Origin: Aurifilum marmelostoma
Taxonomy: Eukaryota; Ascomycota; Sordariomycetes; Diaporthales; Cryphonectriaceae
Length of the DNA stretch: 64,000 nt
Direction of reading: 5' to 3'
NCBI GenBank assembly: GCA_027559495.1
Contig: JAMXSV010000028.1
Location: 1,240,001 to 1,304,000, forward strand
Part shown: in pieces, positions 21,825 to 32,658 of the stretch
Numbering within the stretch: position 1 is the first letter of the stretch
How the letters are laid out: every line of letters begins with the position of its first letter
Translations under genes and position numbers: made by a program
Notes under the pieces: model-generated
What the model saw: the letters and a program-made list of their open reading frames with translations, nothing else
Told to the model about the DNA's origin: nothing
Databases searched by the model: none

Positions 21825-23374
21825 TCACTCAATCATGTCAATATCTTCCTCGGCCGCTGGAGCAGCCGCAGCCTGCCCTTCAGCGTTAGGGGCTGCCTGG
21901 GCAGTGAAGTAGTCCTCCATCTCGGCGTCGAGCTCCTCTTGGGTCTTCTTCGGGCGTCCATCTCTGCCCTGCCTCTCTGCACCTTCCCGAGCATTGCCAC
22001 CACCACGTCGTGCTCCCGGGCGACGACCCCCCTCACCACGTCGTCGGCCCCGCACGGGGCTGCGCGAGCGACGACCGCCAGGCACGTAGCGATCGATATT
22101 CCTGCGTGCGGCTTCGTCTTCCATGTCTCGCACTGGTGAACGGGAGCGGGCGCGCCCAGAGCCGAGAGTGATGCGCTCAGAAAGAGGCCGGCCGGCCGTG
22201 GTGCTAAAGTCGTCGCGTCTGCGAGGAGGGAGAATCGATAGGCGGATAGGTTGCCCTGGACTTGTCAGTATCTAAGCTGCGAGGCCACGTCAATCGCCAG
22301 GGCCTCGCTCACCCTTGGCATTAGCACCGTCGAACTGGCGGATTGCCTCGCGGGCATCCTCGTAGGCTTCGTATGTGACAAACACCGTGCCCGTCGACCG
22401 ACCAGCTCGGTCATATCGAATATCGAGCTTCAGCACCGGGCCGATCCTGTGGAAAAGACTCTGCAACTATGAGCGTATGGTCAGACCTGAGAGCGAGGGA
22501 GATGCCTACAGAGAGGTCCTCCTCTGAGAGGTCATAGTGGACATTGTCAACGCGGATCTTAGTTCCGACCTCTTCTCTGTGCTCGCCGTCAGAATGCCGT
22601 TTCCAAAGCCAACGTGTTCAGGTGTGACACGAACTCAATGTCGTCTGCGAAGTCTTGGTCACGCGCGCGGCGCGGCTGACGCGATCTGCGACCTGTCCCT
22701 AACAAGTCAGCTAGGAGTCCATTGCGACAATCTTGGGTGGGCCTGTCCATACCGTGGTCCTCGAATCTGTCGTGGACCCATTCACTGTGCCTATCGGTTA
22801 GTCTCCCATGCTTTGCTGCCAGTATAACCGGATAGACCTAGGCGTTTTCATACGAATCTAGGTTTCTGGGGCCTTCGTCGCGGTAGGACTGTTGCGCCGA
22901 ATCGGAGAGAGGTTAGCTTTTGGGTATTGCCTTAACGGATTACCTCCTCCGGCCGCCGATCCAAGGGCAATCATCGCGCTATAGTGTCGAGAGAGCTACA
23001 ACGGTGGTCGAGGACGGGAGAGGAGGTTGTGGGAGGCTAGAATATGTAGGCGCGATTTTCAGTGGAAGGGAAGGAGGTAGTGCACCTGGAACAACGGTGG
23101 TTCTTGTCAGCTTTGAGCCGTGCAGTACGAGTTGCTTTGAGGAGCTTTGCTATACCTTTCTGACTCCATCGCGGGGGAAGTCATTTCTGGGCTCTCGTCT
23201 GCGCTGGCCTCCTCGGCCGCGAGGTCTGCCGCCGTTGTCTTTCTGCATTGCGATCCTAGGTCAGCAAGGCTGGCACTTGGCAGCTTTGACCAGACTTCAC
23301 AGCAGTCTTTTGGGAGAATGAATTGGCTTTACCTGACCGCGGTCGGCAAGAATCTCATCAAGGCTTCGATCCAT
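21825..23374 (-). CDS. YRA1: mRNA export factor, Yra1/Mlo3 (Aly/REF) family
   Basis: Nuclear RNA-binding adaptor that hands mRNA to the Mex67 exporter within TREX. Eight exons on the minus strand: 23374-23333, 23242-23156, 22888-22854, 22784-22753, 22698-22631, 22581-22510, 22460-22313 and 22255-21825 (304 residues). The N-terminal UAP56/Sub2-binding motif is MDRSLDEILADRGQ. An Arg/Gly-rich stretch (GGRPRGRGGQRRRE) and NLDSEWVHDRFEDHG follow. The RRM spans exons 6-7: TKIRVDNVHYDLSEEDL as RNP2 side, GRSTGTVFVTYEAYEDA as RNP1. The C-terminus is RS/RG-rich, then an FoP-type helix (KKTQEELDAEMEDYFTAQA), ending EEDIDMIE. Exons 3 and 4 are only 35 and 32 bases. The 49-base intron between exons 5 and 6 (GTGTCA donor) is the least secure junction. 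Confidence 0.9.
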
Positions 23375-24307
23375 GATCTCTGGGGCCGATTGGCTATGTC
23401 TTCTTGGAAGGCCCAAGATGCGGTACTGTGAATGGTATGTAGTTGAGTTGTTGTTGTGATGTGTAAGTTGTCGCTCGAGGAAGAAGATGATGCTATTTGG
23501 GTGGACCTAGCGCAGCTGAGACTGCTGCGGATACCAAGTACAAGTATCTACAGGGGCTTAACTAGCGCGGCAGGCAGGGGTGAGTCCCTAGACAGTGTAC
23601 GAGATTTCATGTACTGCTACGTAGCGCATGTACACTGTGGCCAGCCTCGCAATAGGGAGCCCATACCGTGCTATTTATGCGGAGAACAATAGCAAGGAGC
23701 TGATGAGCACTCGCCTTCTCGGTGCATTCTGATACAGCATATGCACCGTCTCTTTGAGCCCATCGGTTGAAAGCATGCCAAGTCTCGAACGTTGAAGAAT
23801 TCGGTAGCAGTTCATTGGCGTGTCTCCACGAGTATTCTATTGTAAGGGCGTTTAGGAATGCCAGTCTGGCCCTCCCTCCGTTCAAGATGTGGTCCAAAGA
23901 TGATGTTTGTCCAGGAGATAATTTTTCTTCTCCCCCGTAATCAGACCGTGGTACAAATTGACAATCTTATTGGCAGTAACTTCACACAAACAAGTAAGAG
24001 ACACCGATGCAGGTCCGTCCAGTTATTCTCTGGCAGCGAGTAACTGTCTCCACACAATTTTTGAAAAGCATTAATGAATTCGCGGTCCCTCTGGGAGGAT
24101 AAAAAAGAAAAACCTCAAAACTACTTTTGTTTCCGTACCCTCTGCTCAAGCCGCGCGGACGCCAGCTCTGTCTGGCAGCGCAGCCCCCTCTCCCTCTAAT
24201 TGCCCAACTAACCACTTATGCCCTAAGGTAACCCGGTATGCGCGGAAGGTGTAGCTGAATCGTCGAGTGGATATAGGGGGTGAAAGACTCGACTCCGGTT
24301 ATGATGT
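23375..24307. other. Intergenic: YRA1 promoter and eIF4A 3' flank
   Basis: No gene is supportable. A likely hairpin lies at 23593-23637: arms cagtgtac and gtacactg enclose the 10-bp palindrome gctacgtagc (23616-23625). It is about 220 bases upstream of the YRA1 start codon. Confidence 0.5.
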
Positions 24308-25895
24308 TTAGATGAGGTCGGCAACGTTCATGGGCATCTCCTCGATCTGAGTGCTGTAGAACTGCTCAATCTCACGCATCATGCGAACATCGTCGGCGGT
24401 GACGAAGTTGATGGCAACACCCTTTCGGCCGAAACGACCGCCGCGACCAATGCGGTGGATGTAGTTCTCCCGGTTGGCGGGGAGATCGTAGTTGATGACC
24501 AGGGACACCTGCTGGACATCGATACCACGGGCCAGGAGGTCAGTGGCGATCAGGACACGAGAGGAGCCGGAGCGGAACTCCTTCATGATAAGATCACGCT
24601 GGGCCTGGTCCATGTCACCATGCATGGCAGACACGGTGAAGTCGCGGGCAGTGAGCTTGTCGGTGAGCCAGTCGACCTTTCTACGGGTGTTGCAGAAGAT
24701 GACGGCCTGGGTGATAGTGACGGTCTCGTACAGGTCAGAGAGGGTGTCGAGCTTCCACTCTTCCTTCTCGACGGCAATGTAGAACTGCTTGATACCCTCG
24801 AGGGTGAGCTCGTCCTTCTTGACCAGGATACGGACGGGGTCGCGCATGAACTTGGTGGTAACCTCAAGAACGTCCTGAGGCATGGTGGCAGACAGCAGAA
24901 CGACCTGGGTGGACTGAGGCAGAAGCTGGAAGATGTCGTAGATTTGCTCGGTGAAACCGCGCTGAAGAGGACTGTTAGTACCGACAGGTGCCACGGGTGC
25001 AGACAGGCTGGGCAACTTACAGAAAGCATCTCATCGGCCTCGTCGAGGACGAACATCTTCATGCCATCGGTCTTGAGGAAGCGACGCTGGATCATGTCGT
25101 GAACACGGCCAGGGGTACCGACGACGACCTGAGGGCCATCCTGGAGGGCCTTCATGTCATCACGGACGCTGGTACCGCCGATGCAGGCGTGGCACTCGAC
25201 GTTCATGAAATCGCCGATGGCGACGACGACCTTCTGAATCTGCTGGGCCAGCTCACGGGTAGGGGCGAGGATCAGGGCCTGGCACTGCTTCAGGTTGGGG
25301 TCGATCTTCTGGAGGACAGAGATCGAGAAGGTGGCAGTCTTGCCGGTACCAGACTGGGCCTGGGCAATGACATCGTGGCCTGTGTTTTACGAATTGTGAG
25401 CGAACGTCGATACGAGTGCTTGCGTTCCGGTATATCTTACCCTTGATGACAGGCATGATGGCGCGCTGCTGGATGGCAGAGGGGCGCTCGAAACCGTAAG
25501 CGTAGATGCCTTTATGTACCCCAGATTAGCACTGCGGTTCCCACGTTATGGCGGTCGGGGCCGCAGATCTCCTTACCGCGAAGCAGCTCCGACTTGAGGT
25601 TCATCTCGTCGAAGGAATCAACGGTCTCATCGTAGTTGGACTCAATCTGACCTGGAATTGTTGTCGCTTGTTAGCCATCTCGTTGTCGCATCGCTGCCCG
25701 CGCAGCCGAAGAGGCGGTGTTGGGCGCCAACACTTGGCGCCCCAAAAAGTTTGTGGGTAGAGGGGCAGTCTGACAGCAAGGGGCGGGAGGTTTTGAGGTG
25801 TGCTCAAGTGACGGTGACGTTCATCAGGATGCAAGGACGGGGCAGAGGCATTACTTACCCTCGGGGACATCCTCGAGGCCCTTGTCGGTAGCCAT
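24308..25895 (-). CDS. TIF1: Translation initiation factor eIF4A, DEAD-box RNA helicase
   Basis: ATP-dependent RNA helicase of the eIF4F complex that unwinds mRNA leaders in the cytosol. Five exons (25895-25859, 25651-25577, 25509-25441, 25379-25021, 24961-24308) give 397 residues, the normal length. The motifs are in order: Q-motif region IYAYGFERPSAIQQRAI, Walker A AQSGTGKTATF, PTRELAQQ, VVGTPGRV, DEADEML, SATMP, VIFCNTRRKVDWL, RVLIATDLLARGID and HRIGRGGRFGRKG, ending EMPMNVADLI. The motifs are those of eIF4A itself, not eIF4A-III or Ded1. Three of the first introns interrupt Gly codons after their first base, a pattern that keeps phase 1. The gene is tandem with YRA1 and divergent from the F-box/JmjC gene. 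Confidence 0.98.
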
Positions 25896-26738
25896 GATTG
25901 CGGTCTGTCGTTGATGGAAATCTAGATCACAAGCGCTGCTTGAGACCTAGAATTTGTCGAGATTATCGAAGGTGGGGTTGTGCTGGTCAGGAATCGACTT
26001 CAGTGGTCTCGCAAAGGGAGCCCTGAAAAGTCGCGTCTCGTTGAAAGGTGTAAAGAAGAAAAAAACACTAGATCAGATGCTCTCCAGAAGGTAGAGAGCG
26101 AGGACCTAGGTATATGTGAATGGGTTGTTGGTTTTTGTATGATGGAGGTTTAGAGGTGGCAGAGGAAGATTTTTTTGAGGGACAGGCCGCTTGATTTTTG
26201 TTTGGGGGTGCTGCCTCAGGACTTGGCCTGTGCGCCGCACCTAAAGCCGCCGCGCTAAGATCCTGGATATCGATTGCCAACTCACTTGCATCCCCTCTAT
26301 CGCCTATCCCCCATAGTGGGGCAACTTTTTTTTTTTTTTTTTTTTTTGGCCCTACGCCTCCCAAAGGGGCTTACTAGGGGTGAGTTTTCGCTTGACTCTG
26401 CTCCCTGAACCAACCAGTTGCCACAATCCTCCTGTTGCAAATTTAGAGACGCAAAGAGTCATACTTGGAGTCAGATCATTGATGATGCACAGATCATTGT
26501 AATTTTGTATTCTTTCTTTCTTCTCCTTTTGCCCGCCTCGCGGTCACCTGGTGCTGGCCTGCTGTCTAAATTATCCTTGGCCACCACAGCCTCACCCCAC
26601 CATTCCTCCTGAACTCGACAGCAGCATCCACACTTCGTCACTAACACTGATCACAGAGACAAGTGCTGCTGTCAAACAAAATCAGCTGTTCCCTGACAGA
26701 GCCTTGTCTGTCACCAGCCAGTTGCCCCCAACAAAGCA
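25896..26738. other. Divergent promoter region, eIF4A / F-box-JmjC gene
   Basis: No gene seen in 843 bases shared by two divergent genes. A T-run of about 20 lies near 26326-26347. The eIF4A side includes the expected leader and promoter of a highly expressed gene. Confidence 0.5.
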
Positions 26739-28630
26739 ATGCTCCTTCAAAAGGACCAGGATGCTCGGATTGTCCTCGGTGACAACAATGGAGTAGGATC
26801 CATTCAAGGCCAAAGCATCGGATATAGACTAGGGGAAGGGCTTACGGATGAGCAATCTGATCTTGAGTCACCGATTCATCCTCTGGGGATCAAACCCGCA
26901 GGAAATAAGCTGCTGTCGTCCGGAACTGCCGATGCCCGTGAGGCAATTGGAACATTTCAGGCACTGCCAGATGGTATGGCAATGTTGCTGTTCTTGAGAC
27001 CTGTGCGCTGTTCTCCCAGCTGACAATTTCGATATAGAGGTTTTGGCGCAATTCCTGGAATATCTTGATCAACAGTCGCTTAGACAACTAGGCTACTGCA
27101 GCAAGTTTCTTTATGCCTTCTCCATTTTTGAGGAATTATGGAAGGCCCTCTTCCTCGCGTAAGTACAGATGCCCGACAAGGCCAAGTGTACCCTGTTGTC
27201 GGATGTGCTCTGGATGTATCAAGGAGACCCCGCCTTTCGTATTCCTTTGTTGACTCAAGTTGTGTGTTTTCCTGCTTCCGCTCACGAGGACCCCTCCTTC
27301 AGACGTTTGTCTGTGCCAGTCATAGGAATGTGCTTGAAGCCCATGGTCAAATTGAGGGCCACCTGTGTCACAAGCCCATTAGTCATTCACAATAAGCATT
27401 GTGCCTCAACCATCCTATCAATCCTTCCACAGACTATCTTTCTGACGGTTTTCCAGGTCTCATGAGCACAGGAAGCGCCCTTTCCAGTGGAAGGGAACGT
27501 GGCGATCGACGTTACTATGTCTTTCCCCAGACAAGCAGGCCAAGATCGACTGCAGCACCGTCTTTTCTGATGTCCTCCACCGGCCTTTTGTCTGCAGCCA
27601 GATCTCCCTTCAAAGGTTCTATTCCAAGATTCCGAGGTCCAATGAGATGAAGCATTTCAAGGACCTGACATATGATGAATTCGCGGAGAAATGGAGCAAT
27701 ACCCCCTTCATACTCACCGACTGCGTACGTTCTTGGCCGGTCTGCGAGCGGTGGAACATACAACACCTCCTCAGGACATGTGCAGACATCGAATTCCGCG
27801 CCGAGGCGGTCGACTGGCCTTTCTCGACATACCATGACTACATGACCAATAGCCAAGACGAAAGCCCTTTATACCTGTTCGACAAGGCCTTTGCCGAGAA
27901 GATGAACCTTACAGTTGGGAAACAAGAGGGTGCTGCTTACTGGAAGCCTGACTGCTTCGGGCCAGACCTCTTTGAGCTGTTGGGCCCAGAGAGACCAGCG
28001 CACAGGTGGCTGATCATCGGCCCTGCCAAGAGCGGATCTACTTTTCACAAGGATCCTAATGCTACATCCGCATGGAATGCAGTGATCCAAGGTGCCAAGT
28101 ACTGGATCATGTTCCCGCCCAACGTTGACGTCCCCGGAGTATACGTCTCCAGGGACCAGAGCGAGGTGACAAGCCCCCTGAGCATCGCCGAATGGCTCCT
28201 CGAATTCCACGAGGAGGCACGGCAGCTGCCGGAGTGCGTTGAGGGAATCTGCAGAGTCGGAGAGATCCTCCACGTGCCAAGCGGGTGGTGGCATCTTGTC
28301 GTCAACCTGGAGAGCGGTATCGCGCTGACACAGAATTTTGTGCCCAAGTCGCACCTCGTCGATGCCCTGGAGTTCCTCAAGGACAAGGCGGACCAGGTTA
28401 CAGGTTTCAGGCGGGACGTCTCGGATCCATACGGCCTCTTCGTTGAGCGCCTTCGATCTGAATTCCCAGAACTGCTCGACGAGGCCCTGCTGGGCCTAGA
28501 GAAACGACATAGCAAGAAGAAGCGAAAATGGGATGACGCCATCGCTGGTGATGCAGAGCAGGAAGCGGGATCTGGAGGTGGCTTCAGTTTCGGGTTTGGG
28601 TTCGGTGAGGATGATGATGAGATTCCTTGA
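26739..28630 (+). CDS. F-box and JmjC-domain protein (putative 2-oxoglutarate dioxygenase)
   Basis: Predicted Fe(II)/2-oxoglutarate oxygenase fused to an F-box. Three exons (26739-26973, 27020-27158, 27457-28630) give 515 residues. After a short N-terminal region the F-box reads QALPDADNFDIEVLAQFLEY then LDQQSLRQLGYCSKFLYAF, followed by the F-box-associated SHEHRKRPFQWKGTWRST. The cupin/JmjC part has LTYDEFAEKWSNTPFILTD, the iron-binding pair in STFHKDPNATSAWN (HxD, near residue 321) and the distal His in VPSGWWHLVVNLE (near 403). The tail carries a basic KRHSKKKRKWDD, a probable nuclear signal, and ends in a Gly/Phe-rich acidic stretch. The layout matches the JMJD6/Jmj4-like F-box proteins of fungi. 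Whether it is a demethylase or a lysyl hydroxylase is not decidable. Intron 2 is 298 bases, long for this window. Confidence 0.9.
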
Positions 28631-30279
28631 GGCACTGCCAGAAACATTTGCTGTGCAAGCACTACAGGTACTGAACATAGATTCTCTCCCTTACAGAGGA
28701 TTCGATATGGAGGATTCTTGTAAGGCTGTTTGTATGTGGGTTGCCGGACTACTTAGTTCTACACACAGCATCCGAGCATGCGTGTTCTCAGCCCCTTGTC
28801 AGGCCCTGAGCAGCTGTCCTCTAGGTAGTCTGTACCAGACCCGAGTCAATGTCTCACTTTTTGACAATGGCTCGTCACCAAATATCCCCTGTGGTCTGGT
28901 ATGTCTGGCGTGTCTGCGTATTGGACTGACCTGGGCGGCTAAGTCGTGGCATTGCACCGGGGTGGCTGCTAAGAACGCGGAGGATAGGCCAGTCTACGAT
29001 TACCCCTGTTAGCCCCTTTAGCAAGTACCTAGCTGCCAGGCCTCCTGGGGGGTACCTACCCACTGCTACCTCTGTTGGCTGCTGGGGCTTGTATGGGGCC
29101 AGACACGGTATGGTTCTATGGTCCCATAGGACTATAGTACCTTGATAGCCCGCCCGCCCCCTGGCCCCATGACAACTCCAAGGGCCTGGGTTGTATCATC
29201 TGCGACCACTCCCCACTGCGCGTTGACCAACAGTTGTTCATGACCTCTCTCGGGCCCAGCAGCTGAAGACACACATGGAACATGAACCCATCATCATAAT
29301 CACCATACTCTACCACCCATCTCACACACCCACGCCCACATCTAATACACTCAACAGACACACATTTCGCTGACACCAGAGTGGCAGTCAGCCAGGCTGA
29401 GCAAGCCTGATCATTGATTGGCCTTACCTTGATGCTATTCCTATGCGCTGCACAGTGACGACTGATCCGACTTATCTCGGCTGACTCAGGAGAGCTTGTT
29501 GTCTCTGCCTGACTGCCCTGCAGCTCTTTTCCTTGTCCTGTAAGCAGCATAGAGGCGCCTCGCCCTGGCGTGTCATCACCTGTGCAGGTAGGCTGTCTCC
29601 TGTCTCTGTGTGTCGCTCTCTCCTCCTCAGCCCACCTACTCACTGTACCACCCACCGTCCCAGCCTTGTTCTCTTCTCTCGGGGAAACATCTACTCAGCA
29701 GTTAGCAGGCGCAGCAGCATCCCCTGTCACACCTGGTCTGCCGTGTGTGCCCCGACCACGACTACGTAATGCCCCTCGAGCCCTTGTGAAGCAGCACGAT
29801 GCCCTTAGGCTTCACCATCGACCTACGGCCTGAGCCCCCATCCCATAGATCGTCCTCCGCCCCCGCCCGAATAAAAACGACACCGACATCATCGTCTCTG
29901 ATACGGACCCTCCGATCCCCTTGCGAACCGAACGAGGGGTCTCTTCCCACACCCTGCCCTTTTCGAGTTGGTGCGATCCGTCACCCCAGCCAGCACGCCC
30001 GCCCATTTTGATCTTGCCTCTCTCTCTCTCTCTCTTTTACTCTGTCTCTGTCCGGGGGCTGACCAACAAAGTCCTTCAGCCCTGTCACCTTATGCCCCTC
30101 CAAGACCTGCCGAGGTCGCAGCCGGATCGTTATAACAAGCTCCATAGCCGTAATCCCGAATACCATCTCTTCCCTTGCGCTCGACCACATTCGTTCACAC
30201 TCCACACGCGCGCGCGCATAGACCCTCCCAGTCCCCACCCAGGCCGAGACCAGCCAGCAAGAAGAGTGTGGTGGCCCTG
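28631..30279. other. 1.65-kb intergenic region and pyrimidine-rich leader
   Basis: No gene is supportable. The right end (about 29600-30240) is C/T-rich, with a (CT)n tract near 30020-30037 and cgcgcgcg near 30210, probably the leader of the downstream gene. A tatggtcccata-type palindromic stretch lies near 29110-29130. The minus-strand frame at 29116-29655 lacks codon bias. Confidence 0.5.
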
Positions 30280-32658
30280 ATGGTTTCCGACGAGACGTAC
30301 GAGATCTGCCTGCCAGTCCTCCAGGACTCGGCCATAGAAGATGAGGACAAGACGGACAAGCTGGAGGAGCTTTTGAGAAAAGAGACGACGCTGACCGGTC
30401 AGTCGCTGGAAAATGCCGTGCTCGACGTGCTCTGGCGGTACAAGGAAGGAGGTGGTAATAGCGCCTCGCCTCCCGTGATCCGGCAGACCATCCTGAGGAG
30501 ACCATCGCCGGCCTCTTTCAGGAGCGCAGGAACACCCCTCTCCGGCTCACCACGTCTGGGCGTGAGCCCTCTCGCACCGCCAGGCTTCGCTCCCCCTTTC
30601 AGCCGTACCATCTCATCTGCCGCCTCCCCCTTCTCCTCTCCTCGCCCCTCGCCACGCCTGGCCTTCTCAACGCCAGCGATACCGCACAGCCCAAACCTGA
30701 ACGCCTACGAGTTTGCGAACGACACAGAACCCTCGCAGGAGACGTTTGAGGACTATACATCTGACAATGTGGACTGGCTCGTGGCTGATGACGCCGTAAG
30801 CGTGGCCTCTTCTTTCGGCACGGCCAGCGGCCTCAACGCTGCAGCGCCTGAATTCTCGTCCCAGCAGGCCCCCATGAGGCCTCATGACGTTCTGCGGTCG
30901 ATCCTCGGCGAGTCGAGAACGGACGACGAGATCAGCCAGGCGCTCGTCGAGCACGGCTACGATCTCGGCGCTGTGCTCATGTCGATGATGGACTCGCAGG
31001 ACACCCCGCCGTCTGCCTCGGCCGACACCAATGGCTACCTGGTCGGCAAGTCCATGACTCCAGACGCCCGGCCGACGACCCCAGCAGACCAGAAGTCGGG
31101 GGTGATCTGCAAGTTCTTCCTGTCGTCTGGCAGCTGCATGCGTGCGGACTGCCGTTTCAGCCACGACCTGAGCGGCCACATCTGCAGGCGAGTTCTCTAC
31201 AAAATTCATATATACACATGAATACGTTTCCCCTCGCTGGATCCGAGCTGACGTGCTGACTATCTCTCAATCTGTGCAGGTACTGGCTCGCTGGAAACTG
31301 TCTGGCCGGAGAGACATGCATCTTCTCGCATGATCCGGCTCATCTGATGAACAAGTTGAGTGTCGAGGGGACGAGCACCCCCTCCCCTGCAGAAGTCGCC
31401 CGCAAACATCCAGGTCCAGGACTACTCTAGCTTCCCGTCGCTCGGGTCCCTGAACCTGGACGCCATCCCTACGTTTACGCCTTCTGTTGGTATCACGCCC
31501 CCGCCAGGTTTTAAAAACATTCCAGGTGAGCCGCGGTCGCGGTCTCGACCAGGTAGCCGGCATCAACAGAACAAGGAGGCCGCCGCCGCCCAGGCCGCCC
31601 TCTTGCTTGACGACAACGAAGCCTTTCCAAGTCTTGGCTCGGCCTCGGCCAAACAGGGCAAGAAGCACCACGGTAAACGGGGTGGCCATGGGCACGGGAC
31701 CAAGGAGACTTATGCCCCGAGCTCCCTGGCCGACATCGTCAAGATGGCTCCATCTCCCGGCCCAACCTCGCGGCCCGAATCCTCCAAGAAGATGAGTCGC
31801 AACGGAAGCTCTCAGGGCGGGAGAAATGGAGAGAACAGCGCGGCAGCGCAGGCCATCCCTAGCCCTAAGCACATCCCATGGCTAGAGACGGGCGACGGCA
31901 CGAACAAGGCATACATGAAGGCTCGCGGCGAGGCGCATAGGCACGGCGCACTTAGGAACAAGTTTCTGCAAAAGTAAGTAGTGGTTCTTCCTCCCCCCTT
32001 GTTTCCCCCCCCCCCAAAACATCCTCGGTTTTATCCAGCCCACTCGCGCACGGGACCATGGACTAAAATCAAATCATCAAAAACGTACAGTGCTGCGCAG
32101 GCGTGGAACCGTCAGGATGCACGGCAGGCCAAGGTGTTTAGCCTGCGAGGGCAGAGCGAGAACGACCTGATGCGGAAGTATCACCGCGAGGCGGCGGACA
32201 AGTTGTACGAGGAGCGGAACAAGAACAGCTCGTCGAACAACGAGATTTACGTGGACCTGCACGGGCTGCATACGGAGGAGGCGGTGGAGTACCTGGAGCG
32301 GGTGCTGTTGGAGAACGAGCACGACAGCAGGCCGGTGTACGCCATCACGGGCACCGGGCACCACAGCAAGAACGGCAAGGACAAGGTGGGCAAGGCTGTG
32401 CGCAGCTTCCTGAACGAGTGGCGGTATGCGTTCCGAGAGTTCTCGGTGCCTGGAGATCGCAACAGCATGGGCGGGATCCTGGGGATCGACGCCCGGAGCT
32501 ACGACAAGAGTCTGCTGAAGACGCGAAGGGATGACCCCAAGGAGTCGGTCGATATCCTGTCGCAGGGGGTCGAGATAGGGGAGGGCAAGGTGAAGCTTCT
32601 GGTGCGGGATACCACCATCGGCAAGGAGCCTCCCAAGGGGCCTAGAGGGAGCCGGTGA
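30280..32658 (+). CDS. CCCH zinc-finger and Smr-domain protein (one apparent frameshift)
   Basis: Predicted RNA-binding protein with a nuclease-type Smr domain, of the class linked to mRNA or ribosome quality control. Exons 30280-31187, 31280-31973 and 32091-32658 sum to 723 codons plus one base. The N-terminal region has an ILGESRTDDEISQALVEHGY segment (CUE/UBA-like). Two CCCH fingers follow: CKFFLSSGSCMRADCRFSH (C-x8-C-x4-C-x3-H) and CRYWLAGNCLAGETCIFSH (C-x7-C-x5-C-x3-H). The second is split by a GC-AG intron. A disordered stretch precedes DUF1771 (AWNRQDARQAKVFSLRGQSE) and Smr (IYVDLHGLHTEEAVEYL, YAITGTGHHS). Between MNKLSVEG and QKSPANIQVQDYSSFPSLG (31350-31400) the frame slips by one base, next to G4 and C5 runs, and both sides look genuinely coding. 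I treat this as one gene with a likely sequence error. Confidence 0.9.

Noticed and set aside
27159..27456. 98-codon open frame inside intron 2 of the F-box/JmjC gene
   Set aside because: The spliced product restores a good F-box-associated sequence (SHEHRKRPFQWKGTW). The intron frame has no conserved content.
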